A DNA stretch of 64,000 nt from Paenibacillus lycopersici (GTDB lineage: Bacteria > Bacillota > Bacilli > Paenibacillales > Paenibacillaceae). Positions 15,749 through 25,000 of the stretch are shown in pieces. The notes under the pieces were generated by a model. It made no database searches and was not told where the DNA came from. It was given only the letters and a program-made list of their open reading frames with translations. Position 1 is the first letter of the stretch, and each line of letters starts with the position of its first letter. The translations under genes and the position numbers were made by a program. The stretch spans positions 3,599,001 through 3,663,000 of the forward strand of contig NZ_CP048209.1 of the NCBI RefSeq assembly GCF_010119935.1, read 5' to 3'.

Positions 15749-15875
15749 AGCGTTTAACACTGCATTCACGCTTCGGGCATTCGCCCTCAGTCCGGACTAG
15801 CATAAGCCAGGAAGCAGGACCAGCCGGACACATCCGACTCCGTCGGAAGTCGAGAATGCAACAACGTTACGGAAG
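15749..15875 (+). repeat. attC-like site I (last site)
   Basis: Left box AGCGTTTAAC (15749-15758), arms CATTCACG and CGAGAATG, a GGGCATTCGCCC hairpin, GTCCGGAC/GCCGGAC stem and TCCGAC/GTCGGA hairpin. Right box GTTACGGAAG is at 15866-15875. The left box does not complement site H. The frame of the next gene runs through the right arm. Confidence 0.75.
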
Positions 15876-15904
15876 AAAATCTAAAAGAGCATTCAAGTAA
15901 AATA

Positions 15905-16210
15905 TTGAAATTTGTTACTGAACATGATAGAGGGGCATTTATTTTTGAAGACGAGAAGATTGGAAAGAAAGCAGGATTAATCATGTACTCGATCCTTAAC
16001 CGAGACGGTAAATTTCCTTGGAAAACCATATTTCATGAAATAGATCGAGGTTTGTTTCAAGAAGACGGACGATTTGTGGAGATATTTCAATTGTGGGTTG
16101 CACCAGAGTATAGGCGTAACGGCATAGCAACGAAGTTAAAACTAACACTTGAGGAATTGGCAGGCTGTCGAGAAAGTTCCCGATTCTTCGACATTGCCGT
16201 TGCCAGCTAG
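15905..16210 (+). pseudogene. GNAT-family N-acetyltransferase fragment at the array edge
   Basis: The readable product contains FIFEDEKIGKKAGLIMYSI and the acetyl-CoA loop region FQLWVAPEYRRNGIATKLKL (Q/RxxGxA motif RRNGIA), typical of GNATs. It stops about 25 residues later, where 40-50 more are expected. The first start seen is TTG 15905 without a good ribosome binding site, yet the frame is open back through the right arm of site I (NVTEENLKEHSSKI). Both ends therefore seem lost: the 5' end at the G|TT of the last site, the 3' end at a repeat element that follows. Probably inactive. Confidence 0.6.
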
Positions 16211-16229
16211 ATCGTCTTCATGAGCAACG

Positions 16230-16354
16230 GACACAGAATCCGTTATTTGGTGGAAATCGGGTTGTTTGGGTAAACGAAAGGACACAGGATTCGTTATTGT
16301 CTCCGGAGCGCATCGAACGTCTGCCTTTTTGACGAAATAAAGGATCCTATGTCC
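16230..16354. repeat. Small dispersed-repeat-like element with inverted ends
   Basis: GGACACAGAATCCGTTATTT (16230-16249) recurs as GGACACAGGATTCGTTATT (16280-16298). An inverted copy, AAATAAAGGATCCTATGTCC, lies at 16335-16354. The layout looks like a short palindromic intergenic repeat. It directly follows the truncated GNAT gene. Confidence 0.45.
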
Positions 16355-16432
16355 GCGAGCGATGTGATCCAAACAGCTGCGGCTGTCTAAAGCCATTCAG
16401 GATCTTTAAACATGGGTTTCACGACATTCTGG

Positions 16433-16458
16433 CCGCATTTTATGCGGTTTTTTATTTT
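16433..16458 (+). terminator. Rho-independent terminator
   Basis: CCGCAT/ATGCGG stem with a 3-base loop, followed by a T-rich run TTTTTTATTTT. It separates the array edge from the sigma factor operon. A further long inverted repeat (GACAGCCAGC with GCTGGCTGTC, about 16513-16548) of unknown role follows. Confidence 0.75.
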
Positions 16459-16605
16459 CAGACAGATGTACGAAGAAACCGATTAAAGCATAGCTAAAGC
16501 GCAAGCCAAAGCGACAGCCAGCATCCGGGAAGCCGGGGGCTGGCTGTCTTGCGGCATACCTGAAGATGTTTCCGGCGAGTACCGTCAAAAAGTTTGTTCT
16601 ATTAC

Positions 16606-16633
16606 TGAACCTTTTTCCTCGCAAGGGCGAATT
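16606..16633 (+). promoter_or_regulatory. Possible ECF-type (autoregulated) promoter
   Basis: TGAACC followed by a T-run at 16606-16616, and CGAATT at 16628-16633 with a 16-base gap, resemble ECF promoters (-35 GAACC/TGAAAC, -10 CG-type). It stands upstream of an ECF sigma gene, which commonly drives its own operon. By-eye match only. Confidence 0.35.
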
Positions 16634-16664
16634 ATTGGGTGTAACACATTAGGGAGGGCCCCCC

Positions 16665-17228
16665 ATGAATGAAAAAGAGTTACTTCCATGGCTGGAAAAA
16701 GCAACGTTGGGCGATGAGTCGGCCTTTCAGCTTGTCTATCAGGCGACCCACCAGGACGTCTATCGGACGGTTGCTTTTCTCGTCTTCAACAAACAGGACA
16801 TTGAGGATATCGTGAATGAAGTTTACATGCGCATATGGCGATCGTTTCACGCGTACGACCCGAACCGGCCGTTCCGGTATTGGCTGCATGGGATCATCCT
16901 CCGTCAGGTCCAGGATTGGAAAAGAAAGGCCTGGCGGCGAATTCGCCTCTTTGAAAGAAACAGCCGGATGACATACGAACAGTTCGAATGGACCGATACA
17001 ACGATTCTACAGTCCGAAATGCAGCAAGAACTGTTCAGCTTTGTCCGCCAGTTGTCGTACAAACTACGTGTGGTTGTCATTCTTCGCTATTATCACGATT
17101 ATGCCCTGGAAGAAATCGCAGCTATGCTGCGGATCCCCGTTGGAACAGTGAAATCCAGACATCACTTGGCAATGAAAGAACTTCGGAAACGTGTCGCTAT
17201 GACGGGAGGAGACGTTTATGTCCATTGA
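16665..17228 (+). CDS. ECF-family RNA polymerase sigma factor
   Basis: A 187-residue ECF sigma factor. Region 2 (VYQATHQDVYRTVAFLVFNK, then QDIEDIVNEVYMRIWRSF) and region 4 (LSYKLRVVVILRYYHDYALE, then EIAAMLRIPVGTVKSRHHLA) are complete. GGGAGGG precedes the ATG. Its last 11 bases overlap the downstream gene, which probably encodes its membrane-bound control partner. It likely responds to envelope stress, but the trigger is unknown. Confidence 0.9.
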   Translation: MNEKELLPWLEKATLGDESAFQLVYQATHQDVYRTVAFLVFNKQDIEDIVNEVYMRIWRSFHAYDPNRPFRYWLHGIILRQVQDWKRKAWRRIRLFERNSRMTYEQFEWTDTTILQSEMQQELFSFVRQLSYKLRVVVILRYYHDYALEEIAAMLRIPVGTVKSRHHLAMKELRKRVAMTGGDVYVH

Positions 17229-17721
17229 AGAGGAATTACGTGAAGGGCTTCACCGGGCGGCGGATTCCATGCACTGCCCACCCGATCTGTATGGACGTGT
17301 CCGCAAGTCCTATCAACGCTATATGACCGAGAAGAGAGGTAGATCTCCTATGAAAAAACGCATACTGACCGGCATCGTCGCAGCAGCCATACTGATTCCG
17401 ACTTCTGTATTTGCTGCTTCCTATCTGGCCGATGATATCTTCGGTTCCCCTGCGACCATCGAAGAACACGGCGGCACGCAGGAAAATTATCAAGAAATTG
17501 AAGGCATGCTTCAGGCAGCGAAAGGCAAGCTCACCGAAGACGAATACAAGGAATATACGAAGCTGACCAAGCAGCTGGTGCAAATAAAGCTGACAATCAC
17601 CGATGAGAAAGGAGTCGTCCATGAAGAGAAATTGACGAAAGAAGAACAGCAGCAGCTTGAGCAGCTCGCCTCCAAGCTCGCCCCGTACTTCGAGAAAATA
17701 AACAGTACTTCCAAACCTTAA
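17218..17721 (+). CDS. DUF3600-like membrane protein, probable anti-sigma factor
   Basis: A 167-residue protein with a short cytoplasmic N-terminus (SIEEELREGLHRAADSMHCP), one membrane helix (ILTGIVAAAILIPTSVFAAS, about 49-68) and an extracytoplasmic acidic helical domain (LTEDEYKEYTKLTKQLVQIK). Overlap with the sigma gene and this topology fit the Paenibacillus sigma/DUF3600 pairs, in which the small protein holds the sigma factor at the membrane. The gene is closed by a strong hairpin. Confidence 0.8.
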   Translation: MSIEEELREGLHRAADSMHCPPDLYGRVRKSYQRYMTEKRGRSPMKKRILTGIVAAAILIPTSVFAASYLADDIFGSPATIEEHGGTQENYQEIEGMLQAAKGKLTEDEYKEYTKLTKQLVQIKLTITDEKGVVHEEKLTKEEQQQLEQLASKLAPYFEKINSTSKP

Positions 17722-17790
17722 TAATCGGTCTCCCCGACCGGGGAACGGGTTCGTGCAGTTGATTGGGGTGACATCCGATATAGCTATACA

Positions 17791-17832
17791 AGAACAAGGA
17801 GCAAGATCCGCCGCGATCTTGCTCCTTGTTCT
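17791..17832. terminator. Strong hairpin after the sigma operon
   Basis: A perfect 18-bp stem (AGAACAAGGAGCAAGATC and its complement) with a 6-base loop. The trailing sequence is only moderately T-rich (TTGTTCTATAT). Confidence 0.75.
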
Positions 17833-18154
17833 ATATGAGGGAATGTCGGGTGGCAAGAACTATCGTAACCTTGCAAGCTAAAGCCAAAGTATGGGTACAG
17901 TCGTTGAATAGAATTAACGGGGAACTATAGCTCAGTTACCAAAACCGGCAGCCGGTCTAACGATCAGCTGCCGTTCTCATGGAAGGAACGGGCAGGATAA
18001 TGTAATCCATACGCGAATTACCTGATAATAGGTTTGTGTTCTATTCATTACGGGCTTGCCGCTCAGAGGAAGCGGATAACGGGGCAAAGGTGGGATGACG
18101 CAGGATAAATGGCTGCAAGTTTAACAGTTCATAACTTAACGGAGGATCACAGGC
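17833..18154. other. Intergenic region before the ABC exporter genes
   Basis: No gene was recognised. CGGCAGC (17946-17952) and GCTGCCG (17967-17973) form a small hairpin of unknown role. The end holds the GGAGGA ribosome binding site of the exporter gene. Confidence 0.5.
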
Positions 18155-19891
18155 ATGAGCATGTTGCGTTTTTTGGGGAAATACAGAGTTGCAGCCGGCA
18201 TGGCTGTCGTTATGATGTTGGTCGAACTGGCAGTGGAGCTGATTCAGCCTTATCTCATTTCGTTCATTATTGATGAAGGTATTACGCAAAAGGATACGTC
18301 AGTCGTGCTGCTGTGGGGCGGAATATTGGTAGGCGGCTCGGTTGCCGCATTCATCGCTGGTATTCTGAGCTCTTTTTTTGCATCGCATGCCAGTCAGGGG
18401 TTTGCGTTCGATGTCCGGGAGGCCCTTTACGCCAAGGTGCAGGGGTTCGCTTATCCGGTTTTTAATCGCTTCGCCACCTCATCCCTCATTACCCGGTTAA
18501 CGAATGATGTTACGCAGCTTCAGGATACGGTATTCATGGGACTGAGGTTTATGCTGCGCATGCCGCTTGTTGTCATCGGGAGCATCATCATGGCGCTTGT
18601 CGTGCATGTGCAGCTCGGTTTCCTGCTCACCTTGACCGTTCCCGCACTGCTCGTATTCGTCATTTGGATCATGAAGAGAGCGTCCGTCTTATTCAAAAGG
18701 GTTCAAATGAGACTGGATACGCTGAACCGCGTGATGCAGGAAAATCTGACCGGCATGCGGCTGATCCGCGTATATGTCCGGTGTGCGGAAGAGGTGAGCC
18801 GTTTTGCGCGGCTGAGCCAGGACTTAATGAAGAATACGGTCTCCGCCTTGCGTCTGACGGAGATTACGATGCCTTTCATACTGCTGATCATGAACGCCGG
18901 GATTATTGCCGTGCTTTGGTTTGGGCATAAGCAAATCAGCATGGGGACCGCGTCTGCGGGCGAGGTGGTGGCGGTTGTGAATTATTCGCTCCGAACGGCG
19001 GGAGCCCTATCGGCCTTCTCCATGATCGTGGCGGCTTTCTCCAGAGCCCGTGCGTCTGCCCAGCGGGTAGATGAAGCGCTGATTACGGACAGCGAGGCAC
19101 CGGTCAGGTCCGGCCGGAATCCCGAAGGTCCGTGTGAAGGGGGCATAGCATTCGAACAAGTTTCCTTCCAATACCCGAACTCGGAGGCCCGCGTGCTGGT
19201 GGACATCAGCTTCAAGGTCCGTCCGGGTGAAACCGTGGCGATCCTGGGGGCGACCGGATCGGGCAAGTCTTCGCTGATGCAGCTTGTTCTGCGCCTTTAC
19301 GAGGAAACTGCCGGAGTCGTGCGCATCGACGGACGGAATGCCCGCGAGCTGGATTTGGAATATTTGCACCGCTCCATCGGCTATGTGTCCCAGGAAGTGC
19401 TGCTGTTCTCGGGCACGATACGCGATAATATCGCTTGGGGCTTGGAGGATGCCAGTATGGAGCAGGTCTTGGAAGCGGCCAAGCTGGCGCAAATTCACGA
19501 GACGATCGAGAAGCTGCCCGATCAGTACGATACCCTTCTTGGACAGCGGGGCATCAATCTCTCCGGAGGGCAGAAGCAAAGGCTGTCCATCGCCCGCGCC
19601 TTGATCCGCAAGCCGGCTATCTTGCTGCTGGATGACAGCACCAGCGCCCTGGACGTACGAACGGAAGCGGCATTGCTGCAGGCGCTCAAGGGCATGTCCT
19701 GCACGACGCTCCTGATTACGCAGAAGATCAGCTCCACGATAGGGGCGGATTTGATTCTGCTGCTGGACGAAGGCAATCTCATTGCGCAGGGAACTCACGG
19801 TCAGCTGATGGCCGGCGACGGCTTGTACCGCCGTATATATGAATCCCAATTCGGGAAGGAGGGAGCGGCATATGTGGGAAGCATTACGTGA
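18155..19891 (+). CDS. ABC exporter half (degenerate ATP site subunit)
   Basis: A 578-residue ABC exporter half-transporter: six membrane helices (about 1-310), then an ATPase domain. Walker A is GATGSGKSS and the signature LSGGQKQR. The Walker B strand ends LLLDDSTSALD, with Asp where the catalytic Glu normally is. The switch His is replaced (TQKISS instead of AHRLS). These are the marks of the non-catalytic half in heterodimeric exporters such as TM287 or BmrC-type proteins. The next gene encodes the canonical half and overlaps by 20 bases. The pair likely exports drugs, lipids or peptides. Confidence 0.92.
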   Translation: MSMLRFLGKYRVAAGMAVVMMLVELAVELIQPYLISFIIDEGITQKDTSVVLLWGGILVGGSVAAFIAGILSSFFASHASQGFAFDVREALYAKVQGFAYPVFNRFATSSLITRLTNDVTQLQDTVFMGLRFMLRMPLVVIGSIIMALVVHVQLGFLLTLTVPALLVFVIWIMKRASVLFKRVQMRLDTLNRVMQENLTGMRLIRVYVRCAEEVSRFARLSQDLMKNTVSALRLTEITMPFILLIMNAGIIAVLWFGHKQISMGTASAGEVVAVVNYSLRTAGALSAFSMIVAAFSRARASAQRVDEALITDSEAPVRSGRNPEGPCEGGIAFEQVSFQYPNSEARVLVDISFKVRPGETVAILGATGSGKSSLMQLVLRLYEETAGVVRIDGRNARELDLEYLHRSIGYVSQEVLLFSGTIRDNIAWGLEDASMEQVLEAAKLAQIHETIEKLPDQYDTLLGQRGINLSGGQKQRLSIARALIRKPAILLLDDSTSALDVRTEAALLQALKGMSCTTLLITQKISSTIGADLILLLDEGNLIAQGTHGQLMAGDGLYRRIYESQFGKEGAAYVGSIT

Positions 19892-21704
19892 GCCTTTCCG
19901 GTATCCCAGACCGCTCGGGAAAGATGCCGTTCCCGATGCATCTTCGGCGGGCAAGCGGGCCAAAGCCCAGGCTAAGGACTGGCATGGAACGCTCGGACGG
20001 ATTTGGTCCTATCTGTCTCACCGGAAAGGCCGGCTTTCGCTGGTCATGCTGCTGGTAATTGGAAGCTGCGGGCTCACGCTCCTCGGTCCGTATCTGATCG
20101 GAATGGCGATTGACGATTATCTGGAGGGACCGGGCGGCAGGCCATGGCTGCTGTTTCTGCTCGGATTGGCCGGCGTCTATGTGCTTCAGTCCATTGTGGG
20201 CTGGCTGCAAAATATATGGATGATTCAGATCGCCCAAGAAACCGTCCTGAGGATGCGCACCGATCTCTTCGCGCAGCTGCATCGCCTGCCGATCCCGTTC
20301 TTCGGGAGAAACCGGCAGGGCGATCTCATGAGCCGCATGACCAACGATATCGACAGCGTAAGCTCTACGCTCAACAGCTCGGCGATCCAGCTGTTATCCA
20401 GCGTGCTGATGCTGGCGGGCACGGTCGTCGTCATGCTGCTGCTCAGTCCGCTGCTGACCCTGCTGACGTTCTTGGTGGTTCCGCTGATGGTGCTCGGCAT
20501 GCGGTGGATTACGCGGCGGACAGGCACGCTATTCAAGGAGCGTCAGCGGAATTTGGGAGAATTGAACGGGTTCGTGGAAGAAACGCTGTCCGGTCAGCGG
20601 ATTATCAAAGCGTTCTCCCAGGAAGAGCGGGTGATTCAAGCCTTTCATGAACGCAATACGCGCATCAAACATTCGGGATTCTGGGCCCAGACCATATCGG
20701 GCTTTATTCCGAAGCTAATGAACGGTCTCAATAATCTGAGCTTTGCGATTATTGCCTGCGTCGGTGGAATATTGGCTATCCGGGGAGCGATAACGGTTGG
20801 GGTCATCATCGTTTTTGTCGAATACGCCCGGCAGTTTACCAGACCTCTTAACGATCTGGCGAACCAGTGGAATACGCTCTTGTCCGCCATCGCAGGAGCG
20901 GAGCGGGTATTCGAAATCGTGGATGAACAGGAAGAAGACGCGGACGAGCATACGGCCGTTGCGCTTGACGACGTGGCAGGCGCGATCGTCTTCCATCAGG
21001 TGTCCTTCGCTTACGAGGCGGGTAGACATACGCTCCAGGAAATCAGCTTCGAGGCGAAGCCCGGTGAAACGATAGCGATCATCGGTCCTACCGGAGCCGG
21101 CAAGACGTCGCTGATTCAGCTGCTCTCGCGTTTCTATGATGCGCATGCGGGGGCGATCACGTTGGACGGGCAGGATATCCGGAAGATTCGGCGGGAAAGC
21201 CTCCGCTCCCATATGGCGTTCGTGCTGCAGGATTCCTTTCTGTTCGAAGGAACGATCCGCGACAATATTCGCTATGGCAAGCTTGATGCCACCGACAGCC
21301 AGGTGGAAGAAGCCGCCAAGCTCGCAAACGCCCATTCATTCATTATGCGGTTGTCCGGCGGATACGACCGGGTGCTGAAGGCCGATGGCAGCGGCATCAG
21401 TCAGGGACAGCGGCAGCTGCTCGCCATCGCGCGCGCCATTCTGGCCGATCCGGCCATTCTCGTGCTGGACGAGGCGACGAGCAGTATCGACACCGTTACC
21501 GAGATCAAAATCCAGGAGGGCTTGAAACGGTTGATGGAGGGACGAACAAGCTTCGTAATCGCCCACAGGCTGAACACGATCCGCGAGGCCGACCGCATTC
21601 TGGTGCTTAAGGAAGGCCGTCTCGTGGAGCAGGGGCCTCATGAAGAGCTGTTAGGCAAGCAGGGGCTGTATCGTGATCTGTATCATGGGAGCTTAAACAG
21701 TTAA
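19872..21704 (+). CDS. ABC exporter half (catalytic subunit)
   Basis: A 610-residue half-transporter partner of the previous gene. An N-terminal soluble extension of about 55 residues precedes the six membrane helices. The ATPase part has GPTGAGKTS (Walker A), a variant signature ISQGQRQL, a canonical Walker B with Glu (LVLDEATSSID) and the switch His in IAHRLNT. The start at 19872 is taken because AAGGAGGG lies 9 bases upstream; an earlier ATG at 19839 lacks one. Together the two proteins would make one working and one degenerate ATP site. Confidence 0.92.
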   Translation: MWEALREPFRYPRPLGKDAVPDASSAGKRAKAQAKDWHGTLGRIWSYLSHRKGRLSLVMLLVIGSCGLTLLGPYLIGMAIDDYLEGPGGRPWLLFLLGLAGVYVLQSIVGWLQNIWMIQIAQETVLRMRTDLFAQLHRLPIPFFGRNRQGDLMSRMTNDIDSVSSTLNSSAIQLLSSVLMLAGTVVVMLLLSPLLTLLTFLVVPLMVLGMRWITRRTGTLFKERQRNLGELNGFVEETLSGQRIIKAFSQEERVIQAFHERNTRIKHSGFWAQTISGFIPKLMNGLNNLSFAIIACVGGILAIRGAITVGVIIVFVEYARQFTRPLNDLANQWNTLLSAIAGAERVFEIVDEQEEDADEHTAVALDDVAGAIVFHQVSFAYEAGRHTLQEISFEAKPGETIAIIGPTGAGKTSLIQLLSRFYDAHAGAITLDGQDIRKIRRESLRSHMAFVLQDSFLFEGTIRDNIRYGKLDATDSQVEEAAKLANAHSFIMRLSGGYDRVLKADGSGISQGQRQLLAIARAILADPAILVLDEATSSIDTVTEIKIQEGLKRLMEGRTSFVIAHRLNTIREADRILVLKEGRLVEQGPHEELLGKQGLYRDLYHGSLNS

Positions 21705-21797
21705 CTATGCAGCAGGCCCAGAGTTGGTTGACTTGCTTGTCCGAATGGAGCATTCGCATTGCGCATCAAAATCAGCATTGGCTAAAAAAGAATTTGG

Positions 21798-21825
21798 TGT
21801 CGGGTGACAAGAACATGATCTCATT
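21798..21825. repeat. IS-end-like repeat, copy 1
   Basis: TGTCGGGTGACAAGAACATG followed by ATCTCATT shares the TGACAAGAACTTGATCYCATT unit with copies at 27985-28050 and 42608-42664. Only one unit is left here. Confidence 0.5.
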
Positions 21826-21828
21826 AAA

Positions 21829-21850
21829 GGCCGCGAAATCGCGGCTTTTT
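21829..21850 (+). terminator. Terminator of the ABC exporter operon
   Basis: GCCGCGA/TCGCGGC stem with a 2-base loop, followed by TTTTT. Confidence 0.8.
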
Positions 21851-22062
21851 GCATTCATGGGCTGTCTCGTTCCCGACAGAATAATGCAGGCCGACTTCAG
21901 CAGATGCGGCCATGGTAATCTATCAAAATAGGCATTGCGGACCAATTCTATGAGAATTATACTAGATAACAGAGAATCTTTCCGAATTTTGTCAAAATGT
22001 GCGGGTTGTATTTGGATGTCATTCGGCGGACTCATCTTATATGACAGAGGAGAGAGCGGAAA

Positions 22063-25000
22063 TTGAGTTTTCGAAGTAAAAATAAATCGCTGCGCGGCGT
22101 AAGCACGATCGTCTCCGCGGCCATGCTGTTCGGCTCGCTGCCGGTTGCGGCCGGTGCGGCTGCGACCGGGCAAGGCATCGTTCAACCGTCGGCGTTTGCG
22201 GATATGCCGGATGACTGGTCGACGTCGGCGCTGCAGCATGCCATCGCGAACGGACTGTTGCGGGGAACGGACGGCAGGATCTTGCCCGACGCCCAATTAA
22301 CGAGAGCGGAAATGGCTTCCATCGTCGTGCGGATGTTCGGCGCTGCTGTGAAGGGTGACATTGACGGATATAAGGACGTTGCGCCGGGAGCTTGGTATGC
22401 GCCAGAGATGGCGATTGCTTCCCATATGGGCGTCGTCGGCGGTTCGAACGGCCAAATGCGGCCGAAGGATGCCGTAACGCGCGAAGAAGCGTTCACGATT
22501 CTCGCCAGAGCGTTCAAGCTCCAGCCGGCGGATACCTCGAACACGGCTTTCGCGGATACGGACGATCTGTCCGCTTGGGCCAAAGGCGACGTGTATGCAA
22601 TCGTTAATGCCGGTTACGTTCATGGGGCCAATGGTAAATTGAATCCCAAGGGACGCATGACGCGGGCAGAGTTCGCGCAGACGCTGGACAACATGATTAA
22701 GCAATACATCCGTTCCAACGGCGTCGTAACCGAGCTCCCGCAGGGGAATGTATTGATCAGCGCGCCAGGCGTCACGTTGGATAACGTCACGGTGAACGGC
22801 GATCTGGTTATTGGAGATGGCGTCGGCAACGGCGAGGTCGTCTTACATAACGTGAAGGTGACCGGCAGGATGGTCGTACGGGGCGGCGGGGAGAATTCCG
22901 TCATCATCAAAGGAAATTCCTCTGTATCGCGGGTCATTGTATCTCGAATCGACGGTATCGTCAGCGTTAAGGTACAAGACGATGCTCAAGTTGATGTCGT
23001 GTACGTCGACGATGGCTCCGACGACGTCAACGTGCAAGGTGCCGTCGGCCGCATCGACGTCGCGGCTCCTGGCGTCACGGTGAACGCTCGGAAGGCGCGC
23101 ATGAAGGAAGTCAGCATCACCGGCGAACATTCGAGAGTCATTGTCGATCAAGATTCGAGCGCGGAGACGATCTCCGTGAGTCGGGAAGCCGTCGGTGCCC
23201 GGATCGAGGTCGAAGGGACGGTAGGCTTGCTTGCCACCGCGGCCGAAGGCACCGAAATTACAGGTGCGGGCAAGCTTGAACGGGTCGAGGTCAACACTGG
23301 TGCCGACCATACCAAAATCACAACACCAAACACGAAGATCTCGGTCGCGGCCGGCGTGGAAGGCGTAACCGGAGGCGGCGGAGCGCCGATCGCCGGAGGC
23401 ACGAGTGCCGTCAACAACAATGCGGGTTCGGATCTTGTTCGTCCGCCATCGCCGGCAGGAACCTCGCCTGATCGTACGGCGCCGGTAATCGAGCGGATTG
23501 GGGACGCAACCGTTCATGTCGCATACGGAAGCGACTATAAGGATGCTGGCGTCGCGGTTACGGATGATCGAGATTCAGCGTTAATCGCTGCAGTCACGTA
23601 TACGAAGGGCAGCGAGACGGTTGGTTCCATCGACACGATGTCGTCGGGTACGTATATCGTGCATTATAACGTTCGTGATAGCGCGGGCAACCAAGCCGTG
23701 GAAGTGACGCGCGAGGTCATCGTCGAAGATGCAGCTCCGCCGGTCATTTCGAATGTCAGCATAACCTCTAGTAACTCTAGCTCAGCTGTCGCAGTCATCG
23801 GCGATACGATTACGCTGACCTTCACGACGGACGTTCCGGTTACGAAGTTGAGCAATTTCAAAATCAACGGAAGTAACCCGGATACGTTTACGAACAAAGG
23901 ACACGTTTATACAGCAACGCATTTGGTCGATGATGGCGACCCCATCACGGGGGAGCCGGCAACTTTCCAAATAAATGTGAAGAACGCGCAAGGCATCTAT
24001 TCGTTGACGGTCGAAGCCGCGAACGACGGCAGCTCCGTGACGATCGTGCGGAAGCCGACGATCACTGGCGTCAGCCCAGGGAGCGGCCCGGCTGCAGGCG
24101 GCACCAACGTAACGATCACGGGCACCGGATTCACGGGGGCAACAGCCGTTGCTTTTGACGGCGAGGCAGCGACATCGTTCACCGTCGTGTCGGATACGCA
24201 AATCACTGCGGTCGCTCCGGCAGGGACAACTGGTGCAGTGGATGTAGCGGTCACGACGATCGGAGGCACGGCGACGGCGGTTGCAGGCTACACGTACGTA
24301 ACGGCACCGACGATTTCAAGCATCAGCCCTTCAGCCGGCCCGGTAGCGGGCGGCACGAACGTAACGATCACGGGCACCGGATTCACGGGCGCTACAGCCG
24401 TTGCTTTTGATGATGAGGCAGCAACGTCATTCACCGTCGTGTCGGATACGCAAATTACGGCGGTCGCTCCGGCAGGGACGACAGGCGCAGCAGATGTGAC
24501 GGTCACTACGATCGGAGGCACAGCGACGGCGGTTGCAGGCTACACGTACGTAACGGCACCGACGATTTCGAGTATCAGCCCAACAGCTGGTCCGGAATCG
24601 GGCGGCACGAGCGTAACGATCACGGGCACCGGATTTACGGGGGCGACAGCTGTTACTTTGGATAATGAGCCAGCGACGTCGTTCACCGTCGTGTCGGATA
24701 CGCAAATTACGGTGGTCGCTCCGGCAGGGACGATCGGTGCAGTGGATGTAGCGGTCACTACGATCGGAGGCACTGCCACGGCAGTTGCAAGCTACCAGTA
24801 TGTAGCGGCACCGACGATTTCGAGCATCAGCCCGACGGCCGGTCCGGAGACGGGCGGCACGAACGTAACGATCGCGGGCACCGGGTTCACGGGCGCTACA
24901 GCCGTTGCTTTTGATAATGAGGAAGCAACGTCATTCACCGTCGTATCGGATACGCAAATTACGGCGGTCGCTCCGGCAGGGACGACAGGCGCAGTGGATG

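Larger units (their letters stand above)
8476..15875 (+). mobile_element. Integron-like gene cassette array without integrase
   Basis: Nine recombination cores (G|TT at 8476, 9494, 11111, 11903, 12634, 13537, 14191, 15170 [mutated] and 15866) divide the region into eight units. Each unit has one gene or gene pair followed by a GC-rich imperfect palindrome. The cargo genes are AT-rich compared with both flanks. The last bases of each site (consensus GTTANNYGAA) reappear, complemented, as the left box of the next site. They match 10/10 for units ending at sites C, D, F and G, 9/10 for E and H, 8/10 for B, and fail for I. In integrons this pattern arises because a cassette is a circle opened at G|TT. 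Cargo types (toxin-antitoxin, nucleotidyltransferase, unknowns) are typical of integron cassettes. The nearest known term is CALIN, a cluster of attC sites lacking an integrase. Confidence 0.8.
21705..22062. other. Intergenic region after the exporter genes
   Basis: It contains an IS-end-like repeat (21798-21825), a terminator (21829-21850) and the ribosome binding site of the SLH protein gene. No gene was recognised. TTGTCAAAATG (about 21988) lies in the likely promoter area of the next gene, but no clean promoter was found. Confidence 0.5.

Noticed and set aside
9314..15875. CRISPR array or ordinary terminators as an explanation for the repeated palindromes
   Set aside because: Spacing is 0.7-1.6 kb with genes between, the repeats are 127-190 bases with no T-run, and their end boxes co-vary with the neighbouring site.
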